From contig NZ_JBGJZM010000003.1 of the NCBI RefSeq assembly GCF_042610425.1, positions 1 to 64,000 of the forward strand: 64,000 nucleotides of DNA. The letters are read 5' to 3'. Source of the DNA: Ectobacillus sp042610425. GTDB lineage: Bacteria; Bacillota; Bacilli; Bacillales; Bacillaceae_G. Position 1 is the stretch's first letter, and every line of letters begins with the position of its first letter. The notes beneath the pieces are model-generated. The model was not told the DNA's origin. It did not search any database and saw only the letters and a program-made list of their open reading frames with translations. Position numbers and translations under genes: made by a program. Positions 35,747 through 45,122 of this stretch are shown here, in pieces.

Positions 35747-36835
35747 TTATTTATTCTCTTGTATGTTTTCTGTAAATTGATTCATGGTCATAATAGGAGT
35801 AATATCGAATCGGTTAATAACATATTTCTCATTGGGCTCGCCTTTTTCAATAAATTTCCCTTTTTTCGTAGTTACAGCATAGTCATAATATTTCTTAGTA
35901 AGTTCTACGATATTGTCATTATAATATCCAACTGGATAAGCGATAGCAATAACTGGTTTTCCTGTTACTTGGGCAATTCTATCCTTTGATTCTCGTAGCT
36001 CCTGTTCCGCATTTGGTACATAAGGTAAATTTGCATGATTGACTGTATGGGATTGAATTGAGAATACGCCAGAGTCAGACATCATTTTTATTTCGTCCGT
36101 TGATAAGTATCCAGGTTTCCCAAAGAATCCGGGTAACACATAAGCAGTCGCTGTAGGTTGAAAATGATCATCCTTCAGCTTTTGAAAAATGTAAAATGCA
36201 TTTAAATTGTCTTTCATACCGTCATCAAATGTGACAAAAATAGGCTTGTTAACTTTGTTAATATCATTCCATCGTTCGAATGTTAGCAACGTATATCCAT
36301 TTTCTTTTAAATATTTCATTTGTGCTTCAAAGGCACTAGGTGAAACGAATAACCCTCTAATTCCTTGTCCGTGATATTCATCAATCCCGTGATACATTAA
36401 AAAAGGAACACTTTGCTGAAAAATTATAGCTGAATGTACGAGAGGAATTTTAGTACCATCAGATGTAACGCCAGTTGCTTCAATCTGATATTCGCCTCGT
36501 TTCCAATCAAACGACTCCAAAGAGAAAGGCAAAGCAAATTGATTAGCAGTATCTTTAGAAGAAAAAACTTTCCCGCTACCTTCGCCGTCTGCTACGCGCC
36601 AAATTCGATATTGTACTTCTGAAAAGGAATCCCGTAATTGTTTTGTATAGATAGTGGTTTGTTTCGATTCGTAATTAATAGAGTCCCAGGTTATAAGTCC
36701 TTGTGAAGTGGGAATAGGATTACTTACCTGCTTCGCAACCGCCTTAGGAGCAGAAGCAATTGAATGAATCGCTGATGAACAGCCAGTGGTAATAACAGAG
36801 GCAAGAAGCAGTACAGACACATATTTCATTATCAT
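35747..36835 (-). CDS. Lipoprotein CE4 polysaccharide deacetylase, paralogue 1
   Basis: About 362 residues. The start region carries a lipoprotein signal ending ITTGC. Next is a domain of about 100 residues (ITWDSINYESKQTT to KRGEYQIEATG) resembling the GBS Bsp-like repeat, then a NodB/CE4 domain with FLMYHGID, the metal Asp pair in FVTFDDG and SHTVNH. This layout resembles poly-N-acetylglucosamine deacetylases of the IcaB/PgaB type; the true substrate is unknown. It is anchored to the outer membrane face. I take the ATG at 36835, about 12 nt after AAAGGG; ATGs slightly up- or downstream are possible. It is one of four paralogues in 7 kb. Confidence 0.85.
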   Translation of the reverse strand: MIMKYVSVLLLASVITTGCSSAIHSIASAPKAVAKQVSNPIPTSQGLITWDSINYESKQTTIYTKQLRDSFSEVQYRIWRVADGEGSGKVFSSKDTANQFALPFSLESFDWKRGEYQIEATGVTSDGTKIPLVHSAIIFQQSVPFLMYHGIDEYHGQGIRGLFVSPSAFEAQMKYLKENGYTLLTFERWNDINKVNKPIFVTFDDGMKDNLNAFYIFQKLKDDHFQPTATAYVLPGFFGKPGYLSTDEIKMMSDSGVFSIQSHTVNHANLPYVPNAEQELRESKDRIAQVTGKPVIAIAYPVGYYNDNIVELTKKYYDYAVTTKKGKFIEKGEPNEKYVINRFDITPIMTMNQFTENIQENK

Positions 36836-36986
36836 TTTATTCTTCATCCCTTTATATATAATTCCACTTGTCATCATACCACCCTATACCAAACAATAAA
36901 TAAAGTTTGCAAGATCATTATATTTTCTTAAAAAATTTACATTCGATTTACAATGAAATAGGAAATAGAATGGGTAGGTTTTGCTA

Positions 36987-38075
36987 TTATTCTTGTATCA
37001 CATTGATAAAACGATTCATCGACATGGTTGGTGTAATATAGATCCGTTCTATTAAGTAGCGTTCATTCGGTAATCCTTTTTGAATAAACTGTCCATCATC
37101 TGATGTGACGGCAAAATCATAATAATTTTTTGCAATCCCGACGACTTTATCATTATATACACCAGTGGGATAGGAGAGAGAAACAACTGCCTTTCCCGTT
37201 ACATCTGAAATTTTTCTAGAGGAATCTTGAAGTTCTTGTTCAAGATTGGGTACTTTTGTTAGAAAGTCATGCGTATCGGAATGAGATCCAAACGAGATAA
37301 TCCCTGAGTCAGACATCGACTTTATATCATTTGCAGATAGGTATCCATCCTTATCAATTAAGGCAGAAATAACATAAAAAGTTGCTGCAGGTTGAAAGGA
37401 AGCATCCTTTAGTTTTTTCAGTACGTTATATGCATTTAGGTTATCCTTCATTCCATCATCAAAAGTAAGGAAAATAGGTTTGTTTACGCGGTTTCGTTCA
37501 CTCCATCGTTCAAAGGTAAGCAGAGTGTATCCGTTATCTTTTAAGTACTGCACATGCGATTCGAATTGAGCAGGTGGAACAAATAAGCTTTTAAATCCCA
37601 CCCCGCGGTAGTCATCAATGCCGTGATACATTAACATTGGAATTTTCTGCTCAAATGTGATCGTAGAATAAGCGAGTGGTGTATTCGAACCATCTGCTTT
37701 TACACCTACTGTTTGAATTTGATATTCCCCGCGTTTGTAGTCAAATATTTGCAAAGAAAAAGGGAGTGAAAAGTGATTAGAAGTATCTTTAGATGAAAAA
37801 TGACGAGCGCTACTTGGACCATCTGCGATACGCCAAATCATGTATTGCACTTCTGTAAAGGTATCTTGGAGATTTTTCATATAGAGTGTCGTTTGTGTTG
37901 ATTTGTAAGTAATAGCATCCCATGTAATGAGACCTTGCGCGGATGGAGTAGTTGCTTTTTTTACAACAGGTGTTTGTGTAGGGACTTCGCTAGTTGCGTG
38001 TTTTGATTGCTGAGATGTGAAGGAGCATCCGGTAAGTGATAAGAGTGTAAGTAGGAGAACTAGTGCATATTTCAT
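36987..38075 (-). CDS. Lipoprotein CE4 polysaccharide deacetylase, paralogue 2
   Basis: About 362 residues, the same length as paralogue 1 with this start. The lipoprotein signal ends SLTGC. The N-terminal domain (LITWDAITYKSTQTT to RGEYQIQTVG) and the CE4 domain (MLMYHGIDDY, FLTFDDG, SHSDTH) have the same order as in paralogue 1. Metal-binding Asp and His residues are kept. The ATG at 38075 lies 9 nt after AAAGGA. The gap to paralogue 1 is about 150 nt, so the two may be separate transcripts. Confidence 0.85.
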   Translation of the reverse strand: MKYALVLLLTLLSLTGCSFTSQQSKHATSEVPTQTPVVKKATTPSAQGLITWDAITYKSTQTTLYMKNLQDTFTEVQYMIWRIADGPSSARHFSSKDTSNHFSLPFSLQIFDYKRGEYQIQTVGVKADGSNTPLAYSTITFEQKIPMLMYHGIDDYRGVGFKSLFVPPAQFESHVQYLKDNGYTLLTFERWSERNRVNKPIFLTFDDGMKDNLNAYNVLKKLKDASFQPAATFYVISALIDKDGYLSANDIKSMSDSGIISFGSHSDTHDFLTKVPNLEQELQDSSRKISDVTGKAVVSLSYPTGVYNDKVVGIAKNYYDFAVTSDDGQFIQKGLPNERYLIERIYITPTMSMNRFINVIQE

Positions 38076-38156
38076 TCGCTTCATTCCTTTGTTTGAAATT
38101 GATTTCAATATACCATAATGCTTTAAGGTAGGGAATGGTTTTTATGAACAATCAAT

Positions 38157-38183
38157 GAAGACTAGCCCGCTTGAATAAAGCGG
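38157..38183. repeat. Perfect hairpin after deacetylase 3
   Basis: CTAGCCCGCTT pairs with AAGCGGGCTAG around a 5-nt loop, just beyond the stop of deacetylase 3. There is no clear T run on the minus strand, so terminator function is likely but not certain. Confidence 0.65.
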
Positions 38184-38184
38184 G

Positions 38185-39228
38185 CTAGCTAGAATGATGG
38201 TTACTGACTGCATGTGGTTGCAATAGATTAGCAAATTGCTCGATAGTCGTTGAATATTGAACAAACTGGCGTGGCATGGTGTAATATTCGTCCGGTGCTC
38301 CTTTTTCAATAAAGAGTCCGTGGCGAACGGTTACAGCAAATTGATAATATTTCATAGCCTGCTGCATGATATCCTTATTATAGTGACCGTATGGATAGGC
38401 AAAGGCCATGACGGGCTTTCCTGTCATTGCTTCTATTACATCCTTTGACTTTTCTAATTCTTCCTGAATATTTTTTACTTCGGGCAAATCAGGATGATAC
38501 ATCGTATGCGATTGAATGGAAAAGAAACCTGATTGTGACATATCCCGTAGCTGATCAGCTGTTAATCGATGATGCTTACCAACAAAACCAGCGATGACAA
38601 ATATAGTACCGGACGGTCTAAAATGATCGCTTTTCATCTTTTTGAAAATTTCATAGGCATTTATATTGTTTTCATAGCCATCATCAAAGGTGATGCATAC
38701 TGGCTTGTTAACTGTGTTTATTTCATTCCATCTATCAAACGTTAAAGGGGTATAGTTATGTTCTTTTAAATAGCGAATCTGCGCCTCGAAGTTTGCGGGA
38801 GAAACATATAGTTCCTCTAAGCCACTTCCCTTAAATTCCGCAATCGAATGATACATTAAAATAGGAACGTATTGCTGAAACGTTACAGTTGATTTGGCAA
38901 TTGTGATCATTGGCTTCTTTTTCTTTACTCTTACTGCTTCTATCTCATATTGGCCTCGCTGTGATTCAAATTGCTTGGTAGCAAGTACTAAGGAAAAGTT
39001 TGACTGTTTGTCAGTAGACGTAAAGGTTTTAGCGCTTGAAGGACCATCCGCAGTGCGCCAAACCCGGTACATGACTTCATCTGTTCTAGCCGGCGTATGT
39101 ACAAGGGAGAGCGTGACTGAAGATGCATCTCCTATTGGTTGATCATGAATAATTTCGGTTTTCGGGGCGGCTAATGTAGGAGAAGATAGGAAAAGAATGA
39201 ACATCATAAACAGAACAGCAATTCTCAT
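38185..39228 (-). CDS. Secreted CE4 polysaccharide deacetylase, paralogue 3
   Basis: About 347 residues. Unlike the first two it has an ordinary signal peptide (MRIAVLFMMFILFLSSPTLA) with no lipobox Cys, so it is probably secreted or loosely wall-bound. The N-terminal Bsp-like domain ends RGQYEIEAVR, and the CE4 domain has ILMYHSI, CITFDDG and SHTMYH. The ATG at 39228 follows GAAGGG by 5 nt. It is the most divergent of the first three paralogues. Confidence 0.86.
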   Translation of the reverse strand: MRIAVLFMMFILFLSSPTLAAPKTEIIHDQPIGDASSVTLSLVHTPARTDEVMYRVWRTADGPSSAKTFTSTDKQSNFSLVLATKQFESQRGQYEIEAVRVKKKKPMITIAKSTVTFQQYVPILMYHSIAEFKGSGLEELYVSPANFEAQIRYLKEHNYTPLTFDRWNEINTVNKPVCITFDDGYENNINAYEIFKKMKSDHFRPSGTIFVIAGFVGKHHRLTADQLRDMSQSGFFSIQSHTMYHPDLPEVKNIQEELEKSKDVIEAMTGKPVMAFAYPYGHYNKDIMQQAMKYYQFAVTVRHGLFIEKGAPDEYYTMPRQFVQYSTTIEQFANLLQPHAVSNHHSS

Positions 39229-39693
39229 AAAATCCCTTCTTTCATAAACATACGGATAGTGTTCCACATTTTAGGAATTTCTTGCATGCTTCGAAAAGAA
39301 AAATAGAGGACTTGTAAGAAGGTGTTCCAGCAAGTATGATAATGACAATAAAGTGAAACTTCCCTCAGTGGGGGCACTGAAAAAGGTATCACTCTCTTAC
39401 ATACCTAGAGAAAGTACCTTATTTCTTTGCCTAACCAATAACGGAACTTGTAGTAATTTCTTTACTCATAGATACTAGATTGCTGCCCTCGATAGTGGAT
39501 CATGCGTTTCAACGGGAACATAAACAGGGCATTGATTACCGCCTCGAGCGAAAATCAAGATAGCCGGTCATCAATCGACTGCTTTAGTTACTGTTTCGAG
39601 TGAAAATCATAGTTGCCGGTCATCAATCAACTGGTTTTGGTTACTTACTGCCCACAAAGAGTGGGATAAAATGTAGATTCAGGAGGAGAAGTC
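39229..39693. other. Intergenic region upstream of DUF1801 gene
   Basis: About 460 bp without a gene. It holds the tandem repeat at 39536-39640 and several short hairpin-prone stretches (for example TCAGTGGGGGCACTGA near 39366). No clear promoter could be fixed by eye. Confidence 0.5.
39536..39640. repeat. Two-unit 52-bp tandem repeat
   Basis: Two imperfect units of 52-53 bp: 39536-39587 and 39588-39640. Both contain TCGAG(C/T)GAAAATCA and GCCGGTCATCAATC. Period and register match the repeats at 41.1 and 53.4 kb, with which they share weaker similarity. Confidence 0.7.
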
Positions 39694-40071
39694 ATGGAAA
39701 AAAACAAAGTAACATTTGCATCAATCGATGAATACATCTTGCAGTTTCCCCCTGACGTACAAGAGAAGTTATTCAAGCTGAGACAGGTAATTAAAGAATG
39801 CGCACCCGAAGCAGAAGAAAAGATTAGTTATCAAATGCCGACCTTCGCATACTACGGAAACCTCGTATACTTTGCGGCATACAAAAAGCATATCGGTTTT
39901 TACCCAACTTCAAGCGGTATTACTGCGTTTGGGCAGAAGTTATCTTCCTATAAAAGCTCCAAAGGAACCGTACAGTTTCCCATTGATCAGCCGCTACCTT
40001 ATGAATTAATCAAACAAATTGTTTTATTTCGCGTTGCTGAAAATCGTAGGAAAGCAGAAAAGAAAAGATAA
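39694..40071 (+). CDS. DUF1801 iron-chaperone-like protein
   Basis: The 125-residue protein matches DUF1801, the fold of the B. subtilis YdhG/Fra frataxin-like protein: DEYILQFPPDVQEKL near the start, then EEKISYQMPTFAYYG and HIGFYPTSSG. Frataxin-like members deliver iron for Fe-S or heme assembly; other DUF1801 proteins are uncharacterised. An AGGAGGAG sequence precedes the ATG. It sits between deacetylase 3 and the aquaporin with no evident functional link. Confidence 0.82.
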   Translation: MEKNKVTFASIDEYILQFPPDVQEKLFKLRQVIKECAPEAEEKISYQMPTFAYYGNLVYFAAYKKHIGFYPTSSGITAFGQKLSSYKSSKGTVQFPIDQPLPYELIKQIVLFRVAENRRKAEKKR

Positions 40072-40295
40072 GCGGCTTCGCGGAAATAGCGACTGTTTTG
40101 TGAACAAAGATGTCTATTTCTGGTCGCTGTATTGCTTTGTTTTTTTCCCTACCCCTCCATCTTTCTACCACATTTTTTTCGGTAAACATTATAGAAAATC
40201 CAACAATTAAAATAGCATGATTGTAGCCTTGAACATATGGGAACGATTTCTTATATAGGTTACAATTTCATTCTTAACTAGGAAAGGAACAGACT
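40072..40295. other. Intergenic region with shared 18-bp element
   Basis: No gene is visible. AACAAAGATGTCTATTTC at 40103-40120 is the reverse complement, with one mismatch, of 508-525. GCGAC and GTCGC flank it and can form a loose stem. Confidence 0.4.
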
Positions 40296-41015
40296 ATGAC
40301 AGCATACATCGCAGAAGTATTTGCCACCGCACTCATGGTGATATTAGGAAACGGCGTTGTGGCCAATGTACATTTAAAAGGTGCAAAGGGACATAAGAAC
40401 GGCTGGATGGTCATCTCCACGGGGTGGGGATTTGCCGTCATGATGCCAGCCGTCATTTTCGGAGGAATTAGCGGAAATCATATTAATCCAGCATTCACGC
40501 TTGGACTTGCGTTAAATGGTGAATTTCCGTGGGAGAAAGTAGGTCCGTATATTTTGGCGCAGTTGATTGGTGCATTCCTTGGCGCTATTATTGTATGGAT
40601 TATGTACAAGCCATTCATGGATGATACGGAAGATCAAGTCGACATACTCGGTTGCTTCGGTTCTGTCGCGGCTTACAAACGCTCCAATTTGAACGCCTTT
40701 TTGACTGAATTTATTGGTACATTTATTCTCGTTTTTGGTGCCTTAGGAATCGTTCACTCTCCGCTAATGGGGCAGGATAAATTCACGGCCCACATCGCAA
40801 TCGGCTTCCTAGTATGGGCGCTCGTTCTTTCCGTTGGGGGTCCAACTGGCCCAGCCTTAAACCCAGCCCGCGACATTATGCCACGTCTAGCACATGCACT
40901 CCTGCCGATCAAGGGCAAAGGAAGCTCAGACTGGAAATATGCCTGGGTACCTGTAGTTGCTCCGATCTTAGGATCGATTTTAGGGGTGTTTACGTATATA
41001 CATTTGTTTAAATAA
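40296..41015 (+). CDS. Aquaporin / glycerol facilitator family channel
   Basis: A 239-residue membrane channel of the MIP family with six hydrophobic segments and the two pore motifs GNHINPAFT and ALNPARD. NPARD (Asp after the selectivity Arg) is the mark of glycerol facilitators rather than water-only channels. No glycerol kinase or glp gene is nearby, so the substrate is not settled by context. AAAGGAAC precedes the ATG. A terminator follows. Confidence 0.88.
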   Translation: MTAYIAEVFATALMVILGNGVVANVHLKGAKGHKNGWMVISTGWGFAVMMPAVIFGGISGNHINPAFTLGLALNGEFPWEKVGPYILAQLIGAFLGAIIVWIMYKPFMDDTEDQVDILGCFGSVAAYKRSNLNAFLTEFIGTFILVFGALGIVHSPLMGQDKFTAHIAIGFLVWALVLSVGGPTGPALNPARDIMPRLAHALLPIKGKGSSDWKYAWVPVVAPILGSILGVFTYIHLFK

Positions 41016-41025
41016 GAGTGGAACG

Positions 41026-41052
41026 GACCGGTGGTGAACATCGGTCTTTTTT
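41026..41052 (+). terminator. Aquaporin gene terminator
   Basis: GACCG (41026-41030) pairs with CGGTC (41042-41046), followed by six T. Confidence 0.7.
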
Positions 41053-41081
41053 ATTTTTTCACGAAGGTGGTGAGTACGTAA

Positions 41082-41289
41082 GGGAGAGGATTGTGCCTGC
41101 AGGAGTGTAAAAACAGCTGGGGAGGGAAGAAAAGGGAGAGAATTGTGCCTGTGGGAGTGGAAAAACGGACGGGGCGGGAAGAAAAGGGAGAGGATTGTGC
41201 CCGTGAACGAGGGAAAAGAGGGTTTGCAAGAACGAAAGGGAGTGAATCGTTCCCGTAAACATGGAAAAACAGCTGTAGCGGGAACGAAC
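41082..41289. repeat. Four-unit 52-bp tandem repeat
   Basis: Four consecutive units of exactly 52 bp start at 41082, 41134, 41186 and 41238. Each begins GGGAGNG and carries a TG(C/T)CCGT or TTCCCGT core; units 1-3 are close, unit 4 is diverged. Open frames on the minus strand here are an artefact of the repeat. The reverse complement aligns in register with the 53.4-kb repeat. Confidence 0.88.
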
Positions 41290-41408
41290 TGACCTCCAAA
41301 GCATCTATCATATGTTCCTGCAGACGATAAAAGGTACTACCTGCATGTTTTTTAACAGAATGAATTGGTGCTGTAGGATTTCCAATTCCCTGCTAATGGC
41401 CCAAGAAC

Positions 41409-42455
41409 TTACCTGTCTTTCAGAAGTGCAGCAAATTGCTCCATCGTTGTGGAATGATGGATACGAATGCGTTGCTGCAGAAGAAGTTCATTTGGTTTTC
41501 CACGTTCTTCGAAGTATCCGGGCTTTGTAGTTGTAGCGAATTTGTAATATTTCTTTGCTACCTCAACAACCTTGTCGTTTACGTGACCAAACGGGTAGGA
41601 TAAAGCAATCACAGGTTTTCCTGTAATGGATTCAATTTGTTCCTTAGCACCTTTCAGCTCTGCCTCAGGATTGGGCAGAGTTGGAAGATCAGCATGAGAA
41701 AGAGTGTGAGATTGAATCGAGAATATTCCAGAGTTCACCATCTCTTTGATCTCGTCATGTGATAGCCAAGAAGAACCAACAGTGTCTGCGATAACATAAG
41801 CAGTTGCTTTCGGGGTAAAGGAGGAATCCTTTAATTTGGTTAGAACAATGAATGCATTCTTATTGTTTTTCATTCCATCATCAAATGTAACAAAAATAGG
41901 CTTATTCACTTCAAATCGTTTATTCCATTGTTCGAATGTTAACAACGTATATCCATTTTCTTTTAAGTACTGCATTTGCTTTTCAAATTGGGCTGGCGAT
42001 ACAAATAAATCTTTAATCCCCACACCATGATAGTCATCAATTGCATGGTACATCAAAATAGGAATCTCATGAGAAAACGTAATGGTATCTTGTCCAAGGA
42101 GGATAGGAGTACCTTCTTGTTTGGTTCCGTAAGCTTCAATTGTATATTCTCCGCGCTTATTCATAAAATCTTTTGTATCAAATACAAGCGAAAACTGGTT
42201 CGATCTATCCGAAGAGGAGATGGACTTCTTATTACTAGTTCCATCAGCCGTTCTCCATATGAAATAGCTAATTTCCTTCCAATTTCCTGTAGGATTTTTA
42301 ATAGATACGGTAGCAGAAGTAGAGTCAAATGTAAGGGGAGAATAGGTAATTCTATTTTTGGAAAGATCACCTGGATATACGTGATAGGCAGATGCGGAAG
42401 GAATAGCAAAGAATATACTGAGTAGAAAAGTAAAGATAACGAAGGCCCTTTTCAT
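41409..42455 (-). CDS. Secreted CE4 polysaccharide deacetylase, paralogue 4
   Basis: About 348 residues with an ordinary signal peptide (FTFLLSIFFAIPSASA). A Bsp-like domain (ITYSPLTFDSTSAT to RGEYTIEAYG) is followed by CE4: ILMYHAIDDYHG, FVTFDDG, SHTLSH. It is close to paralogues 1 and 2 in the CE4 part but secreted like paralogue 3. The ATG at 42455 follows AAAGGAGATG by about 12 nt. The aquaporin and DUF1801 genes separate it from the other three, so the cluster was probably built by duplication and then interrupted. Confidence 0.86.
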   Translation of the reverse strand: MKRAFVIFTFLLSIFFAIPSASAYHVYPGDLSKNRITYSPLTFDSTSATVSIKNPTGNWKEISYFIWRTADGTSNKKSISSSDRSNQFSLVFDTKDFMNKRGEYTIEAYGTKQEGTPILLGQDTITFSHEIPILMYHAIDDYHGVGIKDLFVSPAQFEKQMQYLKENGYTLLTFEQWNKRFEVNKPIFVTFDDGMKNNKNAFIVLTKLKDSSFTPKATAYVIADTVGSSWLSHDEIKEMVNSGIFSIQSHTLSHADLPTLPNPEAELKGAKEQIESITGKPVIALSYPFGHVNDKVVEVAKKYYKFATTTKPGYFEERGKPNELLLQQRIRIHHSTTMEQFAALLKDR

Positions 42456-42629
42456 TTCTAGTTGTTCATCTCCTTTAAGTAGTTTGATGTAAGGTTGGAT
42501 ATAAAGATACATGTATTGTTCCTAATTTTTTATTTTTCTTGCATGTTCCTGATGAACGACCAATAGGAAAATCAAGACAAGATATGGTACAATGAAACGC
42601 AGCAAATCCGAAAAAAAGAGGGTAAATAC

Positions 42630-44003
42630 ATGACACCACCAGTTCAAAAGAATGAATATATAGATGTAGTATTTGAAGACATTACGCATGAGGGAGCCGG
42701 CGTTGCGAAAGTAGACGGCTATCCAATTTTCGTACCAGACGCATTAACAGGTGAACAGGCACAAATTAAAGTCATCAAGGTCAACAAAAACTTCGCATTT
42801 GGCCGATTGATCGAACTAAAAACAGAAAGTCCGTTCCGCCAAGAGCCTCCTTGCCCGGTCTATAAAGAGTGCGGTGGTTGCCAAATCCAGCACATGACCT
42901 ATGAAGGCCAATTAAAAATGAAGGAAAAACAAGTGAAAGACGTTATGCAGCGTATCGGCAAGCTAACGGACATAATCGTTCATCCTGTGCTCGGCATGGA
43001 AGAGCCATGGAGCTATCGCAACAAAGCTCAAGTACCAATTGGAGAAAGTGAAGCCGGATTAATCGCCGGATTTTATAAAAAAGGAACGCACGACATCATC
43101 GATATGGACAAGTGCCTCATCCAAATGCAGCAAAATGACGAGCTCGTCCAGCAAGTAAAAGAAATCTGCAACAAATACGGCGTCCGCGCTTACGATGAAC
43201 AAACGCATAAAGGAACGCTGCGCCATGTCATGGCACGCTACGGCAAGGTATCGGGCGAAATTATGATCGTCTTCATTACAAGAACCGCCCATCTATCGCG
43301 CCGTGATGAAATCATAAACGAGCTTGTCACAACTTTCCCGCACATCACATCCATCGTGCAAAACGTAAACGACAAGCGCACAAACGTTATTTTCGGAGAC
43401 AAAACAACCGTCCTATACGGCTCTGAATCCATCCGTGACTCCATTGGAAACGTGCAATTTGCTATTTCCGCGAGATCGTTCTACCAGGTCAACCCAGTAC
43501 AAACGAAAGTACTCTACGAAAAAGCACTCGAGTACGCAGGGTTAAATGGTGAAGAGACGGTCATTGATGCCTACTGCGGCATCGGTACGATATCCTTATT
43601 TTTAGCGCAAAAAGCAAAGAAAGTATACGGCGTTGAAATCGTGAAAGAAGCGATTGAAGATGCGAACCGCAATGCCGAATTAAATGGGATTACGAATGTA
43701 GAATTTGCTGTTGGTGAAGCAGAGAAAGTTATACCTGAGTGGTACAAGCAAGGTATTACTGCAGATGTGATTGTTGTTGATCCGCCGCGAAAAGGCTGTG
43801 ACCAAGCGCTACTGGATACGATCATCGCAATGAAACCAAAGCGAGTGGTGTATGTTTCTTGTAATCCGGGAACGCTGGCAAGAGATTTGCGGATCTTGGA
43901 GGATGGAGGATTTAGGACAGAAGAGATTCAGCCGGTGGATATGTTTCCGCAGACTACTCATGTGGAGTGCGTCTCGCAACTCATATTAAAGAAAGGCAAC
44001 TAA
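42630..44003 (+). CDS. rlmCD: 23S rRNA (uracil-5-)-methyltransferase RlmCD type
   Basis: This SAM-dependent enzyme methylates uridines of 23S rRNA (U747 and U1939 in B. subtilis, by YefA). The 457-residue protein has an N-terminal TRAM domain, a Cys cluster CPVYKECGGCQ (Fe-S type), SAM motif VIDAYCGIGTISLFLA, VVDPPRKGCD and the catalytic Cys in VSCNPGTLARD. Third-position composition changes inside the gene: roughly 42.9-43.5 kb is rich in C-ending codons, the last 400 bp are not. A remnant of a second rlmCD-like 3' end lies 1.1 kb downstream. Confidence 0.93.
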   Translation: MTPPVQKNEYIDVVFEDITHEGAGVAKVDGYPIFVPDALTGEQAQIKVIKVNKNFAFGRLIELKTESPFRQEPPCPVYKECGGCQIQHMTYEGQLKMKEKQVKDVMQRIGKLTDIIVHPVLGMEEPWSYRNKAQVPIGESEAGLIAGFYKKGTHDIIDMDKCLIQMQQNDELVQQVKEICNKYGVRAYDEQTHKGTLRHVMARYGKVSGEIMIVFITRTAHLSRRDEIINELVTTFPHITSIVQNVNDKRTNVIFGDKTTVLYGSESIRDSIGNVQFAISARSFYQVNPVQTKVLYEKALEYAGLNGEETVIDAYCGIGTISLFLAQKAKKVYGVEIVKEAIEDANRNAELNGITNVEFAVGEAEKVIPEWYKQGITADVIVVDPPRKGCDQALLDTIIAMKPKRVVYVSCNPGTLARDLRILEDGGFRTEEIQPVDMFPQTTHVECVSQLILKKGN

Positions 44004-44026
44004 CACATGGGCGTTGCCTCTTTTCG
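43995..44026 (+). terminator. rlmCD terminator
   Basis: GGCAAC overlapping the end of the gene pairs with GTTGCC at about 44019, followed by TCTTTT. A related hairpin follows the relic at 45174. Confidence 0.65.
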
Positions 44027-44132
44027 TATCTTGAAGATGATTAACTTTCTGCTCTTTTCATGTATAGTTAGAGTGATTCATAATGATGAAGCACGAACTG
44101 TAATGACTGTATAAGATGGAAGGGGACATAAA

Positions 44133-44984
44133 ATGAGAAGGATTATTTTATCGACAGAGAGTGGAGCGGATTTACCAAAAGATTTAGCTGACAAACATGC
44201 AGTTCAAGTAGTCCCAATGCATGTTATCATGGACAGACAAGATTATTTAGATGGTTCGTTACCCGTAAACGATATTTATGAATATTATGAGCGTACAAAA
44301 AAAATACCGTCTACAACTTCTACAAATGCTTATGAGTATCAGGATTTTTTTTCGAAAATAAAAGTGGATTTTCCTGATTGTGTCATTATTCATATTGGTT
44401 ATACGTCTAAGGCATCTTCTTCCTTTCAAAATGCGCTAATTGCAGCGGAAGATTTTGAGGATCTTTTTCTAATTGACGCTTTGAACGTTACAGGTGGATT
44501 AACCGCAATTGTGATGTATGCTGTTACCATGTTAGAGAAAGAACCTACGATTGAACCTGTTCGCTTAATAGAAAAAATAGAATCAAAGGTTCCTAAATCA
44601 AGGCTGGCTTTCATTCCCGGCAGCTTAGAATTTTTAAGAGCGGGTGGACGAGTAAGTAATATTGCTTATCTCGGAGGGGCTTTGTTAAAAATAAAACCAT
44701 GCATTGAATTAATTGAAGGAAACCTTGTTTCAACTAAAAAATATCGTGGGAATATGAGCGGAGTTGCAGAAAAACTCATGCAAGATTATTTAAATCAATA
44801 CAACATTGATAGAGAACAACTTTATTTTCTATACTCAATCGGACTCAATGAAAGTATCAAACAACGGATGGATGAAATCGCAAAAGAAACTGGTTTTGAA
44901 AATGTAAAATGGATTCAGGCGGGTGCTATGATTTCTACTCACTCTGGACCTGGGGGCTTCGGGATTGTAGGGTTAGAATTGTAG
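44133..44984 (+). CDS. DegV family protein
   Basis: The 283-residue protein has the DegV pattern: ILSTESGADLP at the start, the TSTNAYEY region, SKASSSFQNA and ALNVTGGLT. Known DegV proteins bind a fatty acid, and in staphylococci they feed a fatty acid kinase (FakB role). The ligand here is inferred by family only. AGGGGAC precedes the ATG. It is monocistronic. Confidence 0.9.
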   Translation: MRRIILSTESGADLPKDLADKHAVQVVPMHVIMDRQDYLDGSLPVNDIYEYYERTKKIPSTTSTNAYEYQDFFSKIKVDFPDCVIIHIGYTSKASSSFQNALIAAEDFEDLFLIDALNVTGGLTAIVMYAVTMLEKEPTIEPVRLIEKIESKVPKSRLAFIPGSLEFLRAGGRVSNIAYLGGALLKIKPCIELIEGNLVSTKKYRGNMSGVAEKLMQDYLNQYNIDREQLYFLYSIGLNESIKQRMDEIAKETGFENVKWIQAGAMISTHSGPGGFGIVGLEL

Positions 44985-45122
44985 GAACGTTCTAAAATGT
45001 CCCAGGGATGCTTAGACTTTTTACAACAATTAGGTGTGATTCTAAATATAGATAGACTTTCAATGTACTCAAAAAATGAAAACTTAATTTGAAAGGTATA
45101 CACTGCTACATAACGTGTCTGC

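Noticed and set aside
41051..41311. Two overlapping minus-strand frames downstream of the aquaporin
   Set aside because: They coincide with the 52-bp repeat array, which is not a multiple of three, so the peptide is not periodic as a real repeat protein would be.
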